Part shown: one piece after another, positions 54,352-63,276 of the stretch | How positions within the stretch are numbered: the first letter of the stretch is position 1 | Layout: every line of letters begins with the position of its first letter | Source: Actinobaculum suis | GTDB taxonomy: Bacteria > Actinomycetota > Actinomycetes > Actinomycetales > Actinomycetaceae | Assembly: GCF_900102025.1 (NCBI RefSeq) | Contig: NZ_FNAU01000001.1 | Coordinates: 1 to 64,000 of the forward strand | Direction of reading: 5' to 3' | DNA: 64,000 bases | Translations under genes and position numbers: made by a program | Notes under the pieces: generated by a model | What the model was told of the DNA's origin: nothing | The model's database searches: none | The model's input: the letters and a program-made list of their open reading frames with translations, nothing else

Positions 54352-54942
54352 CTACTTGGTCTGGTTTGGATCTTGGGCGCCGGATTCGACGTTGTTCAAC
54401 AAAGACTCCAGGTAGCTGCGTAGACGCGTACGATAGTCGCGCTCGAAATCCCGCAGTTCGGAGATCTTGCGTTCCACCAAGCCACGTTCCTGTTCCAGGT
54501 TGGCCAAAGTGCGGTTCGACTTTTGTTCCGCATCTGCCACGATCTGCTGGCTCTTGGCCTTGGCTTCGGCAACAAGCTGGTCCGATTCGGATTGGCCACG
54601 GGCCACCAACTGTTCGTAGGTTTCCTGCGCCATCTGCAATACCGCCGCGGCGGAAGTGCCAGCCTGTTCGCTTGGTGCCTGGCCCGCGAAGGAAGCCGTG
54701 GTGCTTGCCTGATCGGGACCGGCCAAATTCGCAGAAAGACCTGCTTGCTGATTCTGGGCTGCACGAGCTTCTGCCGTCTTCGCCCGGTTCTCCGCATCCT
54801 CGCGGGCAGCCGTTAGCTCGCGAATCGTTTCGGCAACCTCGTCGAGGAAGAAATCTACCTCATCCTCGTCATACCCCGTATCAACGCTTGCGGGTCGCTT
54901 AAAGCGGATGTTTAAAACATCTTGTTCCGTGAGCAACGCCAT
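54352..54942 (-). CDS. divIVA: Polar growth/division protein DivIVA (Wag31-like)
   Basis: 196 residues. The N-terminal membrane-curvature domain is LLTEQDVLNIRFKRPASVDTGYDEDEVDFFLDEV. A first coiled coil runs to about residue 65, a Gln/Ala/Ser-rich linker (65-95) follows, and a second coiled coil (about 100-180, ETYEQLVARGQSESDQLVAEAKAK split here) ends the protein. It recruits the cell-wall elongation machinery to poles. Located downstream of sepF and yggT. Confidence 0.95.
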   Translation of the reverse strand: MALLTEQDVLNIRFKRPASVDTGYDEDEVDFFLDEVAETIRELTAAREDAENRAKTAEARAAQNQQAGLSANLAGPDQASTTASFAGQAPSEQAGTSAAAVLQMAQETYEQLVARGQSESDQLVAEAKAKSQQIVADAEQKSNRTLANLEQERGLVERKISELRDFERDYRTRLRSYLESLLNNVESGAQDPNQTK

Positions 54943-55090
54943 TCCTCACCTCTGAAGTTTCTATATGTCTAAATATTCCTCGGGACAAAGTCCCATAGGA
55001 CCTAGAGTACCCGTTAATCCTAACCGTGTTCCCAGACCTTTGGAACATATCCGCCATGGCTAGTTATGCTTCTGGCCCGGGATTATGCCC

Positions 55091-55378
55091 TCAGAACACT
55101 CGAATAATGATCGAATTGAGAATCTGCAGGCCGAAAAACAAAATGAGGAAACCGATATCGAGAGAGATACCACCGAGCCGCAAGGGCGGGATATATCGCG
55201 CTAATAAGCGCAACGGCGGATCAGTGAGTTTGTAAATCAGGTTGATTATCACCAACAAAACACCGCTGGGACGCCAGTCTCGGGCGGTGATTACCACAAT
55301 GTCTACAATTACTCGCCCCACGAGGATCAACAAGTATGTCTGTATGAGGAGCGATAATATAGTGCCAAGAACTGTCAT
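55091..55378 (-). CDS. YggT family membrane protein
   Basis: 95 residues with two hydrophobic helices (LGTILSLLIQTYLLILVGRV, about 4-23, and LDIGFLILFFGLQILNSIII, about 73-92) flanking the conserved YKLTDPPLRLLARYIPP. Its ATG overlaps the sepF stop by one base (TAATG). Conserved partner of sepF in the division cluster; biochemical role unknown. Confidence 0.93.
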   Translation of the reverse strand: MTVLGTILSLLIQTYLLILVGRVIVDIVVITARDWRPSGVLLVIINLIYKLTDPPLRLLARYIPPLRLGGISLDIGFLILFFGLQILNSIIIRVF

Positions 55379-55791
55379 TAGAAGCTATCGGTAGACTCCC
55401 GGCGTTGCATTTCCATGCGAACCGAATGCGGGGTCATCAACAGCACTTCCGAAGAGATCTTGTTGAGATCTCCGTGCAGACCAAAGCACAAACCGGTAGC
55501 AAAATCGACGATCCGATTGCGTGCTGAATCGTCAGCTTCCGCAAGGTTGATAATTACCGGCAAGCCATTGCGGAACTGCTCCGCAAAACCCCGTACATCC
55601 GTGAATGCCCGCGGCTTAGCGGTGATAATACGGGAGAAATCCGGTCCGGAATCCACCGCGCGCAAGGAGCTTACTTCTGCTTCCTCTTCGTGGTGGTCAT
55701 CCTCGTAGTATTCTTCGGCGTCGTCGAACTCATCAAGATATTCATCATCATTGAGAGCTGCCCGGTTGACTATTCTTTTGAACATTCCCAT
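55378..55791 (-). CDS. sepF: Cell division protein SepF
   Basis: 137 residues from the ATG at 55791, six bases after AAAGGG; the longer frame to 55911 is not needed. N-terminal amphipathic helix MGMFKRIVNRAAL, an acidic Tyr/Asp/Glu linker, and the SepF core RAFTDVRGFAEQFRNGLPVI, DFATGLCFGLHGDLNKIS, VLLMTPHSV. It tethers FtsZ to the membrane; actinobacteria lack FtsA, so SepF fills that role. Confidence 0.95.
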   Translation of the reverse strand: MGMFKRIVNRAALNDDEYLDEFDDAEEYYEDDHHEEEAEVSSLRAVDSGPDFSRIITAKPRAFTDVRGFAEQFRNGLPVIINLAEADDSARNRIVDFATGLCFGLHGDLNKISSEVLLMTPHSVRMEMQRRESTDSF

Positions 55792-55940
55792 GGCTACCCT
55801 TTCACAGTTTCCCTGAGCCTCAAGGTAGGTGAGTTTGGCCTGCTTGTCACTCATGTACCGCGGGCGTGTCGCCCCGGAGGGAACTAACACTACTGCCCCG
55901 GTATGCAGCATTAAGCAGGCCGGCGCCTACTTCCCCAATT

Positions 55941-56735
55941 CTAGCCCCGCTCTTCGAGCGTGACGATTCCCGCAAACCTTCCGGTGCGAGGTTGCGCACC
56001 TTCCCCGCTGCGTTGCGCTACATGGGTGGCACGGCGGTACGAATAATACGTGGGGTCTTCGTAGGTGCACGGCTCGTTATCGTATATTTGCCCAACGAGC
56101 GGATTTCCGGCCAGTTGGGCACGCAAACCAGCCCGCATATCCAGGGCGGGCGTGCCCCACCGGCTCGAAGCACCCACCCCGGGCAGTATCGCTGCGGAGT
56201 CTTCCTGCATTTGCGCGCTTACCTCATAGCAAGCCGGGCAAATGCACGGACCCACATAAACATCAACGGGAACGCCGAGCCGCTCGATCGCGGCCGGCAC
56301 GATACCGGCGAGCAGACCGCGCCGGCCCGCATGTACAGCCGCTGCGCGCGGGCTGGTTTTCCCTACCAAAAGTACCGGCATGCAGTCCGCCACCATAACG
56401 GCCGCGGCGAAGGACGCTTTGCCGTCATTAGCCGCGGCGGGAGGTGCCAACGTGAGCCCATCGGTTTCTGGCGAGGCGTAACAACCAGATTCCGCTAGGG
56501 CTGCGGCGTCGGCAATGCGCGTGCCATGTACTTGGTCCATGAACACGGGGCGGGTGCCTAGTTCGCGGGCAAGTAGCTCCCGATTGCGGGAAACTCGGCC
56601 CGGGTTATCTCCTACGTGGTGGCCCAGATTGCAGGATTCAAACGGGCTTTCAGAGACTCCGCCAGCGCGGGAGGTAAATCCTGCTTTCACCACATAGCCA
56701 GAGATTTCCCGTTCGCACACCCACCGCACGAGCAT
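55941..56735 (-). CDS. pgeF: YfiH/PgeF-type multicopper-fold protein (peptidoglycan editing / nucleoside phosphorylase)
   Basis: 264 residues. Family marks are GFTSRAGGVSESPFESCNLG, FMDQVHGTRI, AVMVADCMPVLL, AAVHAGRRGLLAGIV and GPCICPACYEV, giving the Cys/His zinc site. YfiH enzymes have been assigned purine nucleoside activity and a role in keeping L-Ser out of the murein stem. It lies between ftsZ and sepF, three bp after the ftsZ stop, as in many actinobacteria. Confidence 0.93.
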   Translation of the reverse strand: MLVRWVCEREISGYVVKAGFTSRAGGVSESPFESCNLGHHVGDNPGRVSRNRELLARELGTRPVFMDQVHGTRIADAAALAESGCYASPETDGLTLAPPAAANDGKASFAAAVMVADCMPVLLVGKTSPRAAAVHAGRRGLLAGIVPAAIERLGVPVDVYVGPCICPACYEVSAQMQEDSAAILPGVGASSRWGTPALDMRAGLRAQLAGNPLVGQIYDNEPCTYEDPTYYSYRRATHVAQRSGEGAQPRTGRFAGIVTLEERG

Positions 56736-56738
56736 GAA

Positions 56739-57956
56739 CTAGTCCTCTTCGAAAAGGAAGGAGGGAATGTCTAGATCGGCGCGGCGCGGTTCTTCCACGC
56801 GGCGCGGCAGTTCCACATTGCGCGATTCGTAACGGTAACGATTCGCTTCGGTTTCGGCCGCGTGTTGCGGACCCGCAATTGGGTGGGCGGGGCTGGCCAC
56901 GGTATCCGGAATGCCCGCCGGTACCGCGTCTTCCACCGGGATTTCCGGAACCTGCTGCGCCACCGGTACTTCCGGCACTGCTTGCGGTTCCGCCGCGGGA
57001 ACACCGCGATCCTGGTTTTCATCAAAACCAGCGGCGATCACCGTAACGCGCACTTCATCACCCAGAGATTCGTCGATGATCTGCCCCACGATAATATTCG
57101 CGTTCGGATCCACCGATTCCTTGACCAGCTTCGAAGCTTTCGCCAGTTCCTTCATGCCGAAATCTTCCCCGGCCTGGAAGCTGAGCAAGACGCCGTGGGC
57201 GCCGTCGATCTTCGCTTCCAGCAACGGGGAGGCGATCGCGTTTTCGGTAGCCCGCATGGCCCGGTCTTCCCCAGAAGCGGTGCCGATCCCCATCAGGGCG
57301 GTGCCAGCATCCTTCATAATCGCCTTGACGTCCGCAAAGTCCAGGTTTACCAGGCCGGGAATCGTAATCAGATCAGAGATCCCCTTCACGCCGGAACGCA
57401 GCACTTCATCAGCCAGGTTATAAGCCTCAATAATCGTCAGATCTTGTTCGCTGATCTCCAGCAAACGGTCATTGGGAATAACGATGAGGGTATCTACAGC
57501 CTTGCGCAGTTCCGCAATCCCGCTTTCCGCATTCCGGGCACGCTGGGCGCCTTCGAATTCGAAGGGGCGGGTAACGACGCCGACCGTCAACGCCCCGGCA
57601 TCCCGGGCAATGCGTGCCACCACGGGAGCCGCACCGGTTCCGGTACCGCCACCTTCACCGGCGGTCACGAAGACCATATCCGCTCCCTGCACGGCGTCTT
57701 CAATAATTTCGGTGTTTTCTTCCGCCGCCCGTTTTCCCACGGAAGGATCAGCTCCCGCACCCAGGCCATTAGAAACATCGCGCCCAATATCGAGCTTGGT
57801 TTCCGCTTCCGATTTGACGAGCGACTGCGAATCCGTGTTTACGGCAATGAATTCGACGCCGGCTAGGCCATCTTGAATCATTCGGTCAATCGCGTTTACG
57901 CCACCGCCTCCAACGCCGATGACCTTAATATCGGCGACATTATGATTTACCGTCAT
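56739..57956 (-). CDS. ftsZ: Cell division GTPase FtsZ
   Basis: Tubulin-like, 405 residues. [16 protein letters not shown], the GTP-binding [22 protein letters not shown], the T7 loop [11 protein letters not shown] and the C-terminal tail [10 protein letters not shown], the partner-binding peptide. The linker (about 315-390) is Pro/Glu/Ala/Val-rich. GGGAGGG before the ATG gives a strong ribosome site. Confidence 0.97.
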   Translation of the reverse strand: MTVNHNVADIKVIGVGGGGVNAIDRMIQDGLAGVEFIAVNTDSQSLVKSEAETKLDIGRDVSNGLGAGADPSVGKRAAEENTEIIEDAVQGADMVFVTAGEGGGTGTGAAPVVARIARDAGALTVGVVTRPFEFEGAQRARNAESGIAELRKAVDTLIVIPNDRLLEISEQDLTIIEAYNLADEVLRSGVKGISDLITIPGLVNLDFADVKAIMKDAGTALMGIGTASGEDRAMRATENAIASPLLEAKIDGAHGVLLSFQAGEDFGMKELAKASKLVKESVDPNANIIVGQIIDESLGDEVRVTVIAAGFDENQDRGVPAAEPQAVPEVPVAQQVPEIPVEDAVPAGIPDTVASPAHPIAGPQHAAETEANRYRYESRNVELPRRVEEPRRADLDIPSFLFEED

Positions 57957-57972
57957 CTGTTTCCCTCCCGAA

Positions 57973-57991
57973 CCTCAAGTAAAACTTGAGG
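57973..57991. promoter_or_regulatory. Palindrome in the ftsZ leader
   Basis: CCTCAAGT-AAA-ACTTGAGG is a perfect 8-bp inverted repeat with 3-nt loop, centred 26 bp upstream of the ftsZ ATG and just before its ribosome site. It may be an operator or an RNA hairpin affecting ftsZ translation. Confidence 0.55.
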
Positions 57992-58106
57992 TTTTACGCC
58001 TCTGACTTCGCGCAAAAGATATTGGCGAAATGATAGTGATGCAATTCTGACGCGCGGGCAACTTTCAGTCCCGCATAAAGTCACGCTTTAATGCCCTTCT
58101 TTCTAA

Positions 58107-59327
58107 CTATTTAATTACCGCTGCGGCGGGTTCGGAGATATCGAAAACGGTGCCCGGCTGGCCGAGCAGCACGCGCAAAACTCCGAGTTTTTCCTGACCT
58201 TGCGAAGCATCTCCCCACACCACAGTTCGACCTTCCGTCAAGGCCAGCACCACCCGGCCCGCATTATCTAATTTAGTGCTCTCCACCAGGGCCCGAATAT
58301 CTGGATCCAGGCCGCGCAAAACTTCCAAAGCCGTACTCACTGCCGCCGGATTAGTCTCGGTGGCAGCCCCGATGCGGGGCAGGGCGGCCCTGGCTTCTTC
58401 CGTCACCCGCATTTCTTCCCCCTGACCGTCCACCGGCGTGCATTCCGCACCGCGGCCCAAGCAGGCCACGGCTTCACGCCACGAAAGTTCCACACTCAAA
58501 CCATGCGGATACTCCTTATGCGCGTTCACGCTAGCTAATTCCGGGATCTCCTCCTGGAGGGTGCTGGTCACCTTCCCCAGCCCTAAACGCGTAAGTGGGA
58601 TACCCGCAAATTGGTTAAGTAGTTCTGCAATATCGGCATCGCTTACCACGGCTTGGGCAGATACCTCAGAGACGCTAATACGATCCTCATGCAAAGCAAA
58701 GACCGGGCTGAAAAATATCAGCCAAAGAGCGAACAGGCCCGCCCCGACCACAGCCCCCAGGCCCAGGGTTTTGCGCCACACTACGCGGCGTTTTTCGCGG
58801 CGCCGTTCCCGGCGTCTTTCCGCTAAATCCGGGGGCCGCGTGCCCGAACCGCTCGGGCTTTCCCGGCGCTGGTGTAGCTCTCCAGCCGCCTCGCTGGGCG
58901 AAATATCGGCCAGTTCAAAGAAAGAATCTTCGTAGACCACCGGCGCGGTGACAGCCGTGGGTGTAACCGGTTGAGCATCGGTTTTGCGAGGCCGGTGCGC
59001 GGCTGTGCCCTGCGCCGGGCGCGGTTGCCGTGCGCCCTTGTGCGGTTGCGGCACGGCCGCGCGTGATTGCGGCACGGCCGCGTGCTCGTATGACTCACGT
59101 GATTTATGTGGCTCACGCGACTTGTGCTGCCGCGGGGTGCCCGCGCGCTCGCGCGGCTCACGCGGAGATTCGCTGCCGCGCGGGGATTCGCTGCCGCGCG
59201 GCCGGCTGGCGGCGCGGCGCGGGTTGAGATCGCGCGCGGTACGGCGTCGGCGTACCTGGGAGCTTCCACTCGCCGCATCCGGTGCGGGAACGGTAGGCTC
59301 CGCTGGTTCGTTTCTGCGGCCTCTCAC
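58107..59327 (-). CDS. ftsQ: Cell division protein FtsQ with long basic N-terminus
   Basis: 406 residues, GTG start overlapping the murC stop (GTGA), with GGAGG upstream. Residues 1-195 are Arg/Pro/Ser/Glu-rich and cytoplasmic. One helix LGLGAVVGAGLFALWLIFF (about 196-214) leads to the POTRA domain (ISVSEVSAQAVVSDADIAEL) and FtsQ domain (PLTRLGLGKVTSTLQEEIPELASV, LSVELSWREAVACL). Bridges early and late divisome parts. Divergent length of the N-terminus is usual in actinobacteria but this one is extreme. Confidence 0.93.
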   Translation of the reverse strand: MRGRRNEPAEPTVPAPDAASGSSQVRRRRTARDLNPRRAASRPRGSESPRGSESPREPRERAGTPRQHKSREPHKSRESYEHAAVPQSRAAVPQPHKGARQPRPAQGTAAHRPRKTDAQPVTPTAVTAPVVYEDSFFELADISPSEAAGELHQRRESPSGSGTRPPDLAERRRERRREKRRVVWRKTLGLGAVVGAGLFALWLIFFSPVFALHEDRISVSEVSAQAVVSDADIAELLNQFAGIPLTRLGLGKVTSTLQEEIPELASVNAHKEYPHGLSVELSWREAVACLGRGAECTPVDGQGEEMRVTEEARAALPRIGAATETNPAAVSTALEVLRGLDPDIRALVESTKLDNAGRVVLALTEGRTVVWGDASQGQEKLGVLRVLLGQPGTVFDISEPAAAVIK

Positions 59328-60760
59328 CCGGCCTCCTTGAAACGATGCTGCAAGGTTTCCACGATGAGCGGGCAGAGTTCGGTAACGTCCCCGGCACCCA
59401 TGGTGAGTAGCAGATCCCCCGGGGTGGCGCAGCGTGCCAAGGTCCGGGCTGCTTCCTCTTTACTGGCAATAAAGGTGCCGTGCCCGTCCATTTGGGTGGT
59501 GATTAGATCACCTTCCACTCCCGGCATCGGTTCTTCACGCGCCCCGTACACGCCGGTAACGATCGCCGTATCCGCACCGGCCAGGGCGCGGGCAAATTCG
59601 GCCGCGAAATTCTTGGTCCGCGAATACAGGTGGGGTTGGAATAGCACCCGCACGGCTCCGCTTCCCGCTTTTTCCCGCGCGGCCTGCAAAGTGGCGGCCA
59701 CCTCGGTGGGATGGTGAGCGTAGTCGTCGAAAAGCCGAATGCCGCACACTTCCCCGCGCGGTTCGAAACGCCGCCCGGTTCCGGTATAGCTTTCCAAGGC
59801 CTTAGCCATAACCGCTGGGTCTACGCCCAGGTCTACCCCGGTAAGCCACACTCCGGTGGCATTTAGTTCATTGTGCGCGCCCGGAACCTGCAAGGTAAAC
59901 CGGGCCAGGGTTTCTCCTTCCGGTGTTTCTATCACGCACTGGCCGTGCCCGCGTACCACTACGTGCTGGCGAGCCCCCGGTGCCGGCGTGCCGCGGCCAT
60001 AGCTGGCCACGCGAATGTTACGCGCCCCGGCCGCAGCGGCAAGGTGGCGTGCCCCAGGGTCATCCGCGCACACAACAAGAAGCCCGCCCGGTACGATCCG
60101 CGCCGCAAATTCCTCGAAAGCGGCCGCGAAGGCTTCCTGCGTGCCATAAAAATCGAGGTGGTCCGGCTCAATATTGGTGACCAGTGCTGCCCGCGGCGCA
60201 TAGTTCAAGAAAGACGCATCCGATTCATCGGCTTCCGCTACCAAAACATTGCCGCTACCCAAATGGCCGCCACTCAAATGGCTGCCATCGGCCGCGCGAA
60301 TGCTTCCGCCAATCGCCCACGAAGGGTCTTGCCCGGCAGTTCGCAAAGCCATGGCGAGCATGGCCGAACTGGTGGTTTTGCCATGTGCGCCCGCAACCGC
60401 CACAAAATCCCGCGCCCCAGCGGCAAAAGCCAAAGCTTGGGAACGGTGCCATACTTCTTGCCCCCGCTGGCGGGCCACCGTCAATTCCGGGTTATCTTCG
60501 TGAATCGCGGTAGAGCGCACCACAATCGCGCCTGCCGGCACATTTTCTGCCCGCTGGCCGATAGCTACCCGCGCGCCTGTTTCCCGCAAACGCTGCGTAT
60601 TTTCTGATTCACGCGCATCCGAACCGGTAACAGTGTGCCCTTCGGCCAGTAACAAGGCGGCGACGACAGACATGCCGGCCCCACCAATCCCAATCATGTG
60701 GAAGTGCCGCCGCGCTGATGTGCGGGCGGAAGTGGCCTGTGCTAACTGCGGTGTTGTCAT
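59324..60760 (-). CDS. murC: UDP-N-acetylmuramate-L-alanine ligase
   Basis: 478 residues. MIGIGGAGMSVVAALLL binds UDP-MurNAc, VAGAHGKTTSSAMLA is the ATP loop, EADESDASFL and DYAHHPTEVAATL are conserved Mur ligase sites. Adds L-Ala to UDP-MurNAc in the cytoplasm. Coupled by ATGA overlap to murG upstream and GTGA overlap to ftsQ downstream. Confidence 0.96.
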   Translation of the reverse strand: MTTPQLAQATSARTSARRHFHMIGIGGAGMSVVAALLLAEGHTVTGSDARESENTQRLRETGARVAIGQRAENVPAGAIVVRSTAIHEDNPELTVARQRGQEVWHRSQALAFAAGARDFVAVAGAHGKTTSSAMLAMALRTAGQDPSWAIGGSIRAADGSHLSGGHLGSGNVLVAEADESDASFLNYAPRAALVTNIEPDHLDFYGTQEAFAAAFEEFAARIVPGGLLVVCADDPGARHLAAAAGARNIRVASYGRGTPAPGARQHVVVRGHGQCVIETPEGETLARFTLQVPGAHNELNATGVWLTGVDLGVDPAVMAKALESYTGTGRRFEPRGEVCGIRLFDDYAHHPTEVAATLQAAREKAGSGAVRVLFQPHLYSRTKNFAAEFARALAGADTAIVTGVYGAREEPMPGVEGDLITTQMDGHGTFIASKEEAARTLARCATPGDLLLTMGAGDVTELCPLIVETLQHRFKEAG

Positions 60761-61872
60761 TGTGCCTCGCGTTCTGCTGCAACTTCTTCAATCACACGGC
60801 CCAAACGGTAGGCCCCATCGCGCGGGCTAATACCGCGCTGTGCGAGCCGCATGCGCTCGAGCTGCTCCGGATCGTGGAGAGTGCGAACTACTAAAGCTAT
60901 GCTTTCTGCGCAAAACTCTTCATCCTTGACCAGCAAAGAACCACCCTTTTCCTGGGCGTCTTTCGCGTTGAGTGCTTGTTCCCCGTTCCCGATGGGAAGC
61001 GGTACGAACATGGCCGGAATGCCCAGCGCACAAACTTCCGAAACGGTTCCGGCACCGGCCCGGCTAATCACCCAGTCGGCTACCGCATAGGCTTCCTCCA
61101 TTTCGGAGAGATATTCGAGCACCGCATAGTGTTCGTAGCCGGCAACCCGTTCCCGTACCGGGCCGTCTTTCCCGCGGCCCGTCAAATGCAGCACCTGGAT
61201 CTCAGCTTCCGCGAGGGCCTCCGCGTTTTCAGCCACTACCTCATTAATATGTGCGGCTCCTAGCGATCCGCCGGTTACCACCACAGTGCGCATTTCGGGA
61301 TCCAAACCGAAACGGGCGGCCGCCGCTTTCCGGCGTTCGCTGCGGTCATTATCTTCTGCCAGCTTCGCTATTTCAGGGCGGAGCGGCAGGCCCACAAACT
61401 GGGTGGTACCGTTGCGGGCACGCAAACGGGTAGTGGCAAAAGCTAGGCACACGGCGGCTGCATGGCGTGCGCCGAGCCGGTTTGCCAACCCGGGCAAAGC
61501 ATTTTGTTCGTGTATCACGAAGGGAACTTTTAAGGCACGCGCTGCCGCATAGAGGGGCGTGGAAGTGTATCCTCCAAAACCTACCGCCACGTCCGCATTG
61601 GTTCGCCGCAAAATCTCTTTACAGCGTTTGATAGCGCGCGGGTAGCGCACCGGGAAGCGGAACAGATCCGCATTGGGCCGGCGCGGGAAAGGAACCCGCG
61701 GGATTACTTCGAAAGGAATTCCCGCTTCGGGCACCAGGCGCGATTCCATACCTTCGGCGGTTCCTATCGCGGTTACTTCGTGCCCCCATTCCCGCAGCTG
61801 GCGGGCCGTTGCCAGCATGGGATTAATGTGGCCAGCGGTACCGCCCCCGGCAAGAACGATCCGTAACGCCAT
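60757..61872 (-). CDS. murG: Lipid II synthase MurG (GlcNAc transferase)
   Basis: 371 residues from the ATG at 61872 with GAGGAGG upstream. GT28 family: LAGGGTAGHINPMLATA at the N-terminus, FGGYTSTPLYAAA, HEQNALPGLANRLGA, VVTGGSLGAAHINEVV and the UDP-GlcNAc site VISRAGAGTVSEVCALG. Works at the inner membrane face on lipid I. 20 bp after ftsW. Confidence 0.96.
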   Translation of the reverse strand: MALRIVLAGGGTAGHINPMLATARQLREWGHEVTAIGTAEGMESRLVPEAGIPFEVIPRVPFPRRPNADLFRFPVRYPRAIKRCKEILRRTNADVAVGFGGYTSTPLYAAARALKVPFVIHEQNALPGLANRLGARHAAAVCLAFATTRLRARNGTTQFVGLPLRPEIAKLAEDNDRSERRKAAAARFGLDPEMRTVVVTGGSLGAAHINEVVAENAEALAEAEIQVLHLTGRGKDGPVRERVAGYEHYAVLEYLSEMEEAYAVADWVISRAGAGTVSEVCALGIPAMFVPLPIGNGEQALNAKDAQEKGGSLLVKDEEFCAESIALVVRTLHDPEQLERMRLAQRGISPRDGAYRLGRVIEEVAAEREAQ

Positions 61873-61892
61873 AGCTGCCTCCTCTGGTTGCT

Positions 61893-63272
61893 TCACCTTG
61901 TTTTGCTAACGATTGATACCACGCGTTTGACCAAGTGGGGCCGCTGTTTGAAGGAAGCGCGTACTCCCTCTACGGAGAATGCGGCGCTAATTGCCACTCC
62001 CACGGCCATCAGGCAGGAGATCACCGAAGATCCTCCTTGGCTCATGAATGGTAGTGGAACCCCGAATACTGGAAGCATGGAAGTTACCACTAGCATATTC
62101 GCCAAGGCTTGCCCGCACAGCCACAGGGCAATCCCGCCCACCGTAAGCTTGGCGAAGCGGGAAGGGTGGTGTATGCAAATACGCACTAGGGATATCCCCA
62201 CCATTAGGAATAGGATCACTACCGCCGCGCATCCTAAGAAGCCCAGCTCTTCGCCCACGACGGCGAAAATGAAATCGGTTTGAGCTTCGGCTAGATTGCC
62301 CGGCCATTTTTCAATCCCGGTGCCCAAGCCCGATCCGCCCAGGCCACCCGAACCGAAAGCCCACAGCGCATAATCCGCTTGGGTGGGAGAACCCCCGGCA
62401 GGCAAAGTAAAAATGTTTTCGAAGAAGTCTTGCACGCGGGCCAAGCGGGAAAGGCTCACCGCAATGGCGAGGGCCGTACCCAGGATGCCAGCCAGGCCGC
62501 CTACCGCAAACCATTGCCAGGCCATGCCGGCTAGCCAGAGCATTCCGGCCGTGAACAAAGCAAAAACCAGTACGGTTCCCATATCGTGGCCCAGGCCTAC
62601 CAGCCCGGCGGAGAGCAGGAAGATAGCAATGGGCCACACCCAGTTTTTTATGTCTTCCCATTCTTCCCGGCGCAGCAAGTTGACGCTTGCTGCCCCGCGA
62701 ACATTGACCAAGGTGGCGGCTAGCGCAATAATCGTGGCTAGTTTCAAAAACTCGGAGGGTTGCATACGGATAGGGCCTAGCGCCACCCAGTTGCGGTTAC
62801 CGGCTACTGCCACGCCGAGGGGTGAAAATACCAAGCATTGCAAAAGTAAGGCCCCCGCCCAGAATGCGGCCCAGGATTTGCGGAAGAACTCAATGGGGAA
62901 ACGAGACAGAATTGCCGCGACTACTATTCCCACGCAGGCATAGAAAATTTGCAGGTAAACCCCGCGGAAAGTGTTGGTAGCTCCCGCCGCGGCGCTTCGC
63001 ATCGCGCCGGGCGTGACCGCGGAAAACACCATAACGAGACCCAAAACCGTGAGCACGAGGGTGGCCACCGCGAGCATAATGATCGAATGGCGCATTACGT
63101 CACGCACTTTTTCGGCGTTTTCTGCCGGCAGGCGGGTAGCGCCCGTTACTGGTTTGCCTTTCGGGGTACGGCGGCGGGCCTGGCCCGTAGCGCCGCGTGA
63201 CCCGCGGCGTGTGGCACGGGTCGGGGCATCGTGACGGGTCGCGGCATCGTGGGTGCCACCGGTTTTTGCCAT
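61893..63272 (-). CDS. ftsW: Septal peptidoglycan polymerase FtsW
   Basis: SEDS glycosyltransferase, 459 residues from the ATG at 63272 (MAKTGGTHD; AGGAA upstream). The first 58 residues are a basic cytoplasmic tail rich in Arg/Thr/Gly. Ten-helix core with GNRNWVALGPIRMQPSEFLK (essential loop), AEAQTDFIFAVVGEELGFLG and PLPFMSQGGSSVISCLMAVG. Starts four bp after the murD stop. Confidence 0.95.
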   Translation of the reverse strand: MAKTGGTHDAATRHDAPTRATRRGSRGATGQARRRTPKGKPVTGATRLPAENAEKVRDVMRHSIIMLAVATLVLTVLGLVMVFSAVTPGAMRSAAAGATNTFRGVYLQIFYACVGIVVAAILSRFPIEFFRKSWAAFWAGALLLQCLVFSPLGVAVAGNRNWVALGPIRMQPSEFLKLATIIALAATLVNVRGAASVNLLRREEWEDIKNWVWPIAIFLLSAGLVGLGHDMGTVLVFALFTAGMLWLAGMAWQWFAVGGLAGILGTALAIAVSLSRLARVQDFFENIFTLPAGGSPTQADYALWAFGSGGLGGSGLGTGIEKWPGNLAEAQTDFIFAVVGEELGFLGCAAVVILFLMVGISLVRICIHHPSRFAKLTVGGIALWLCGQALANMLVVTSMLPVFGVPLPFMSQGGSSVISCLMAVGVAISAAFSVEGVRASFKQRPHLVKRVVSIVSKTR

Positions 63273-63276
63273 GTTG

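Noticed and set aside
53580-54902. 440-codon open frame on the plus strand
   Set aside because: Antisense to lspA and divIVA; composition is Arg/Pro/Ser shadow text, and both complement-strand genes have clear domains.
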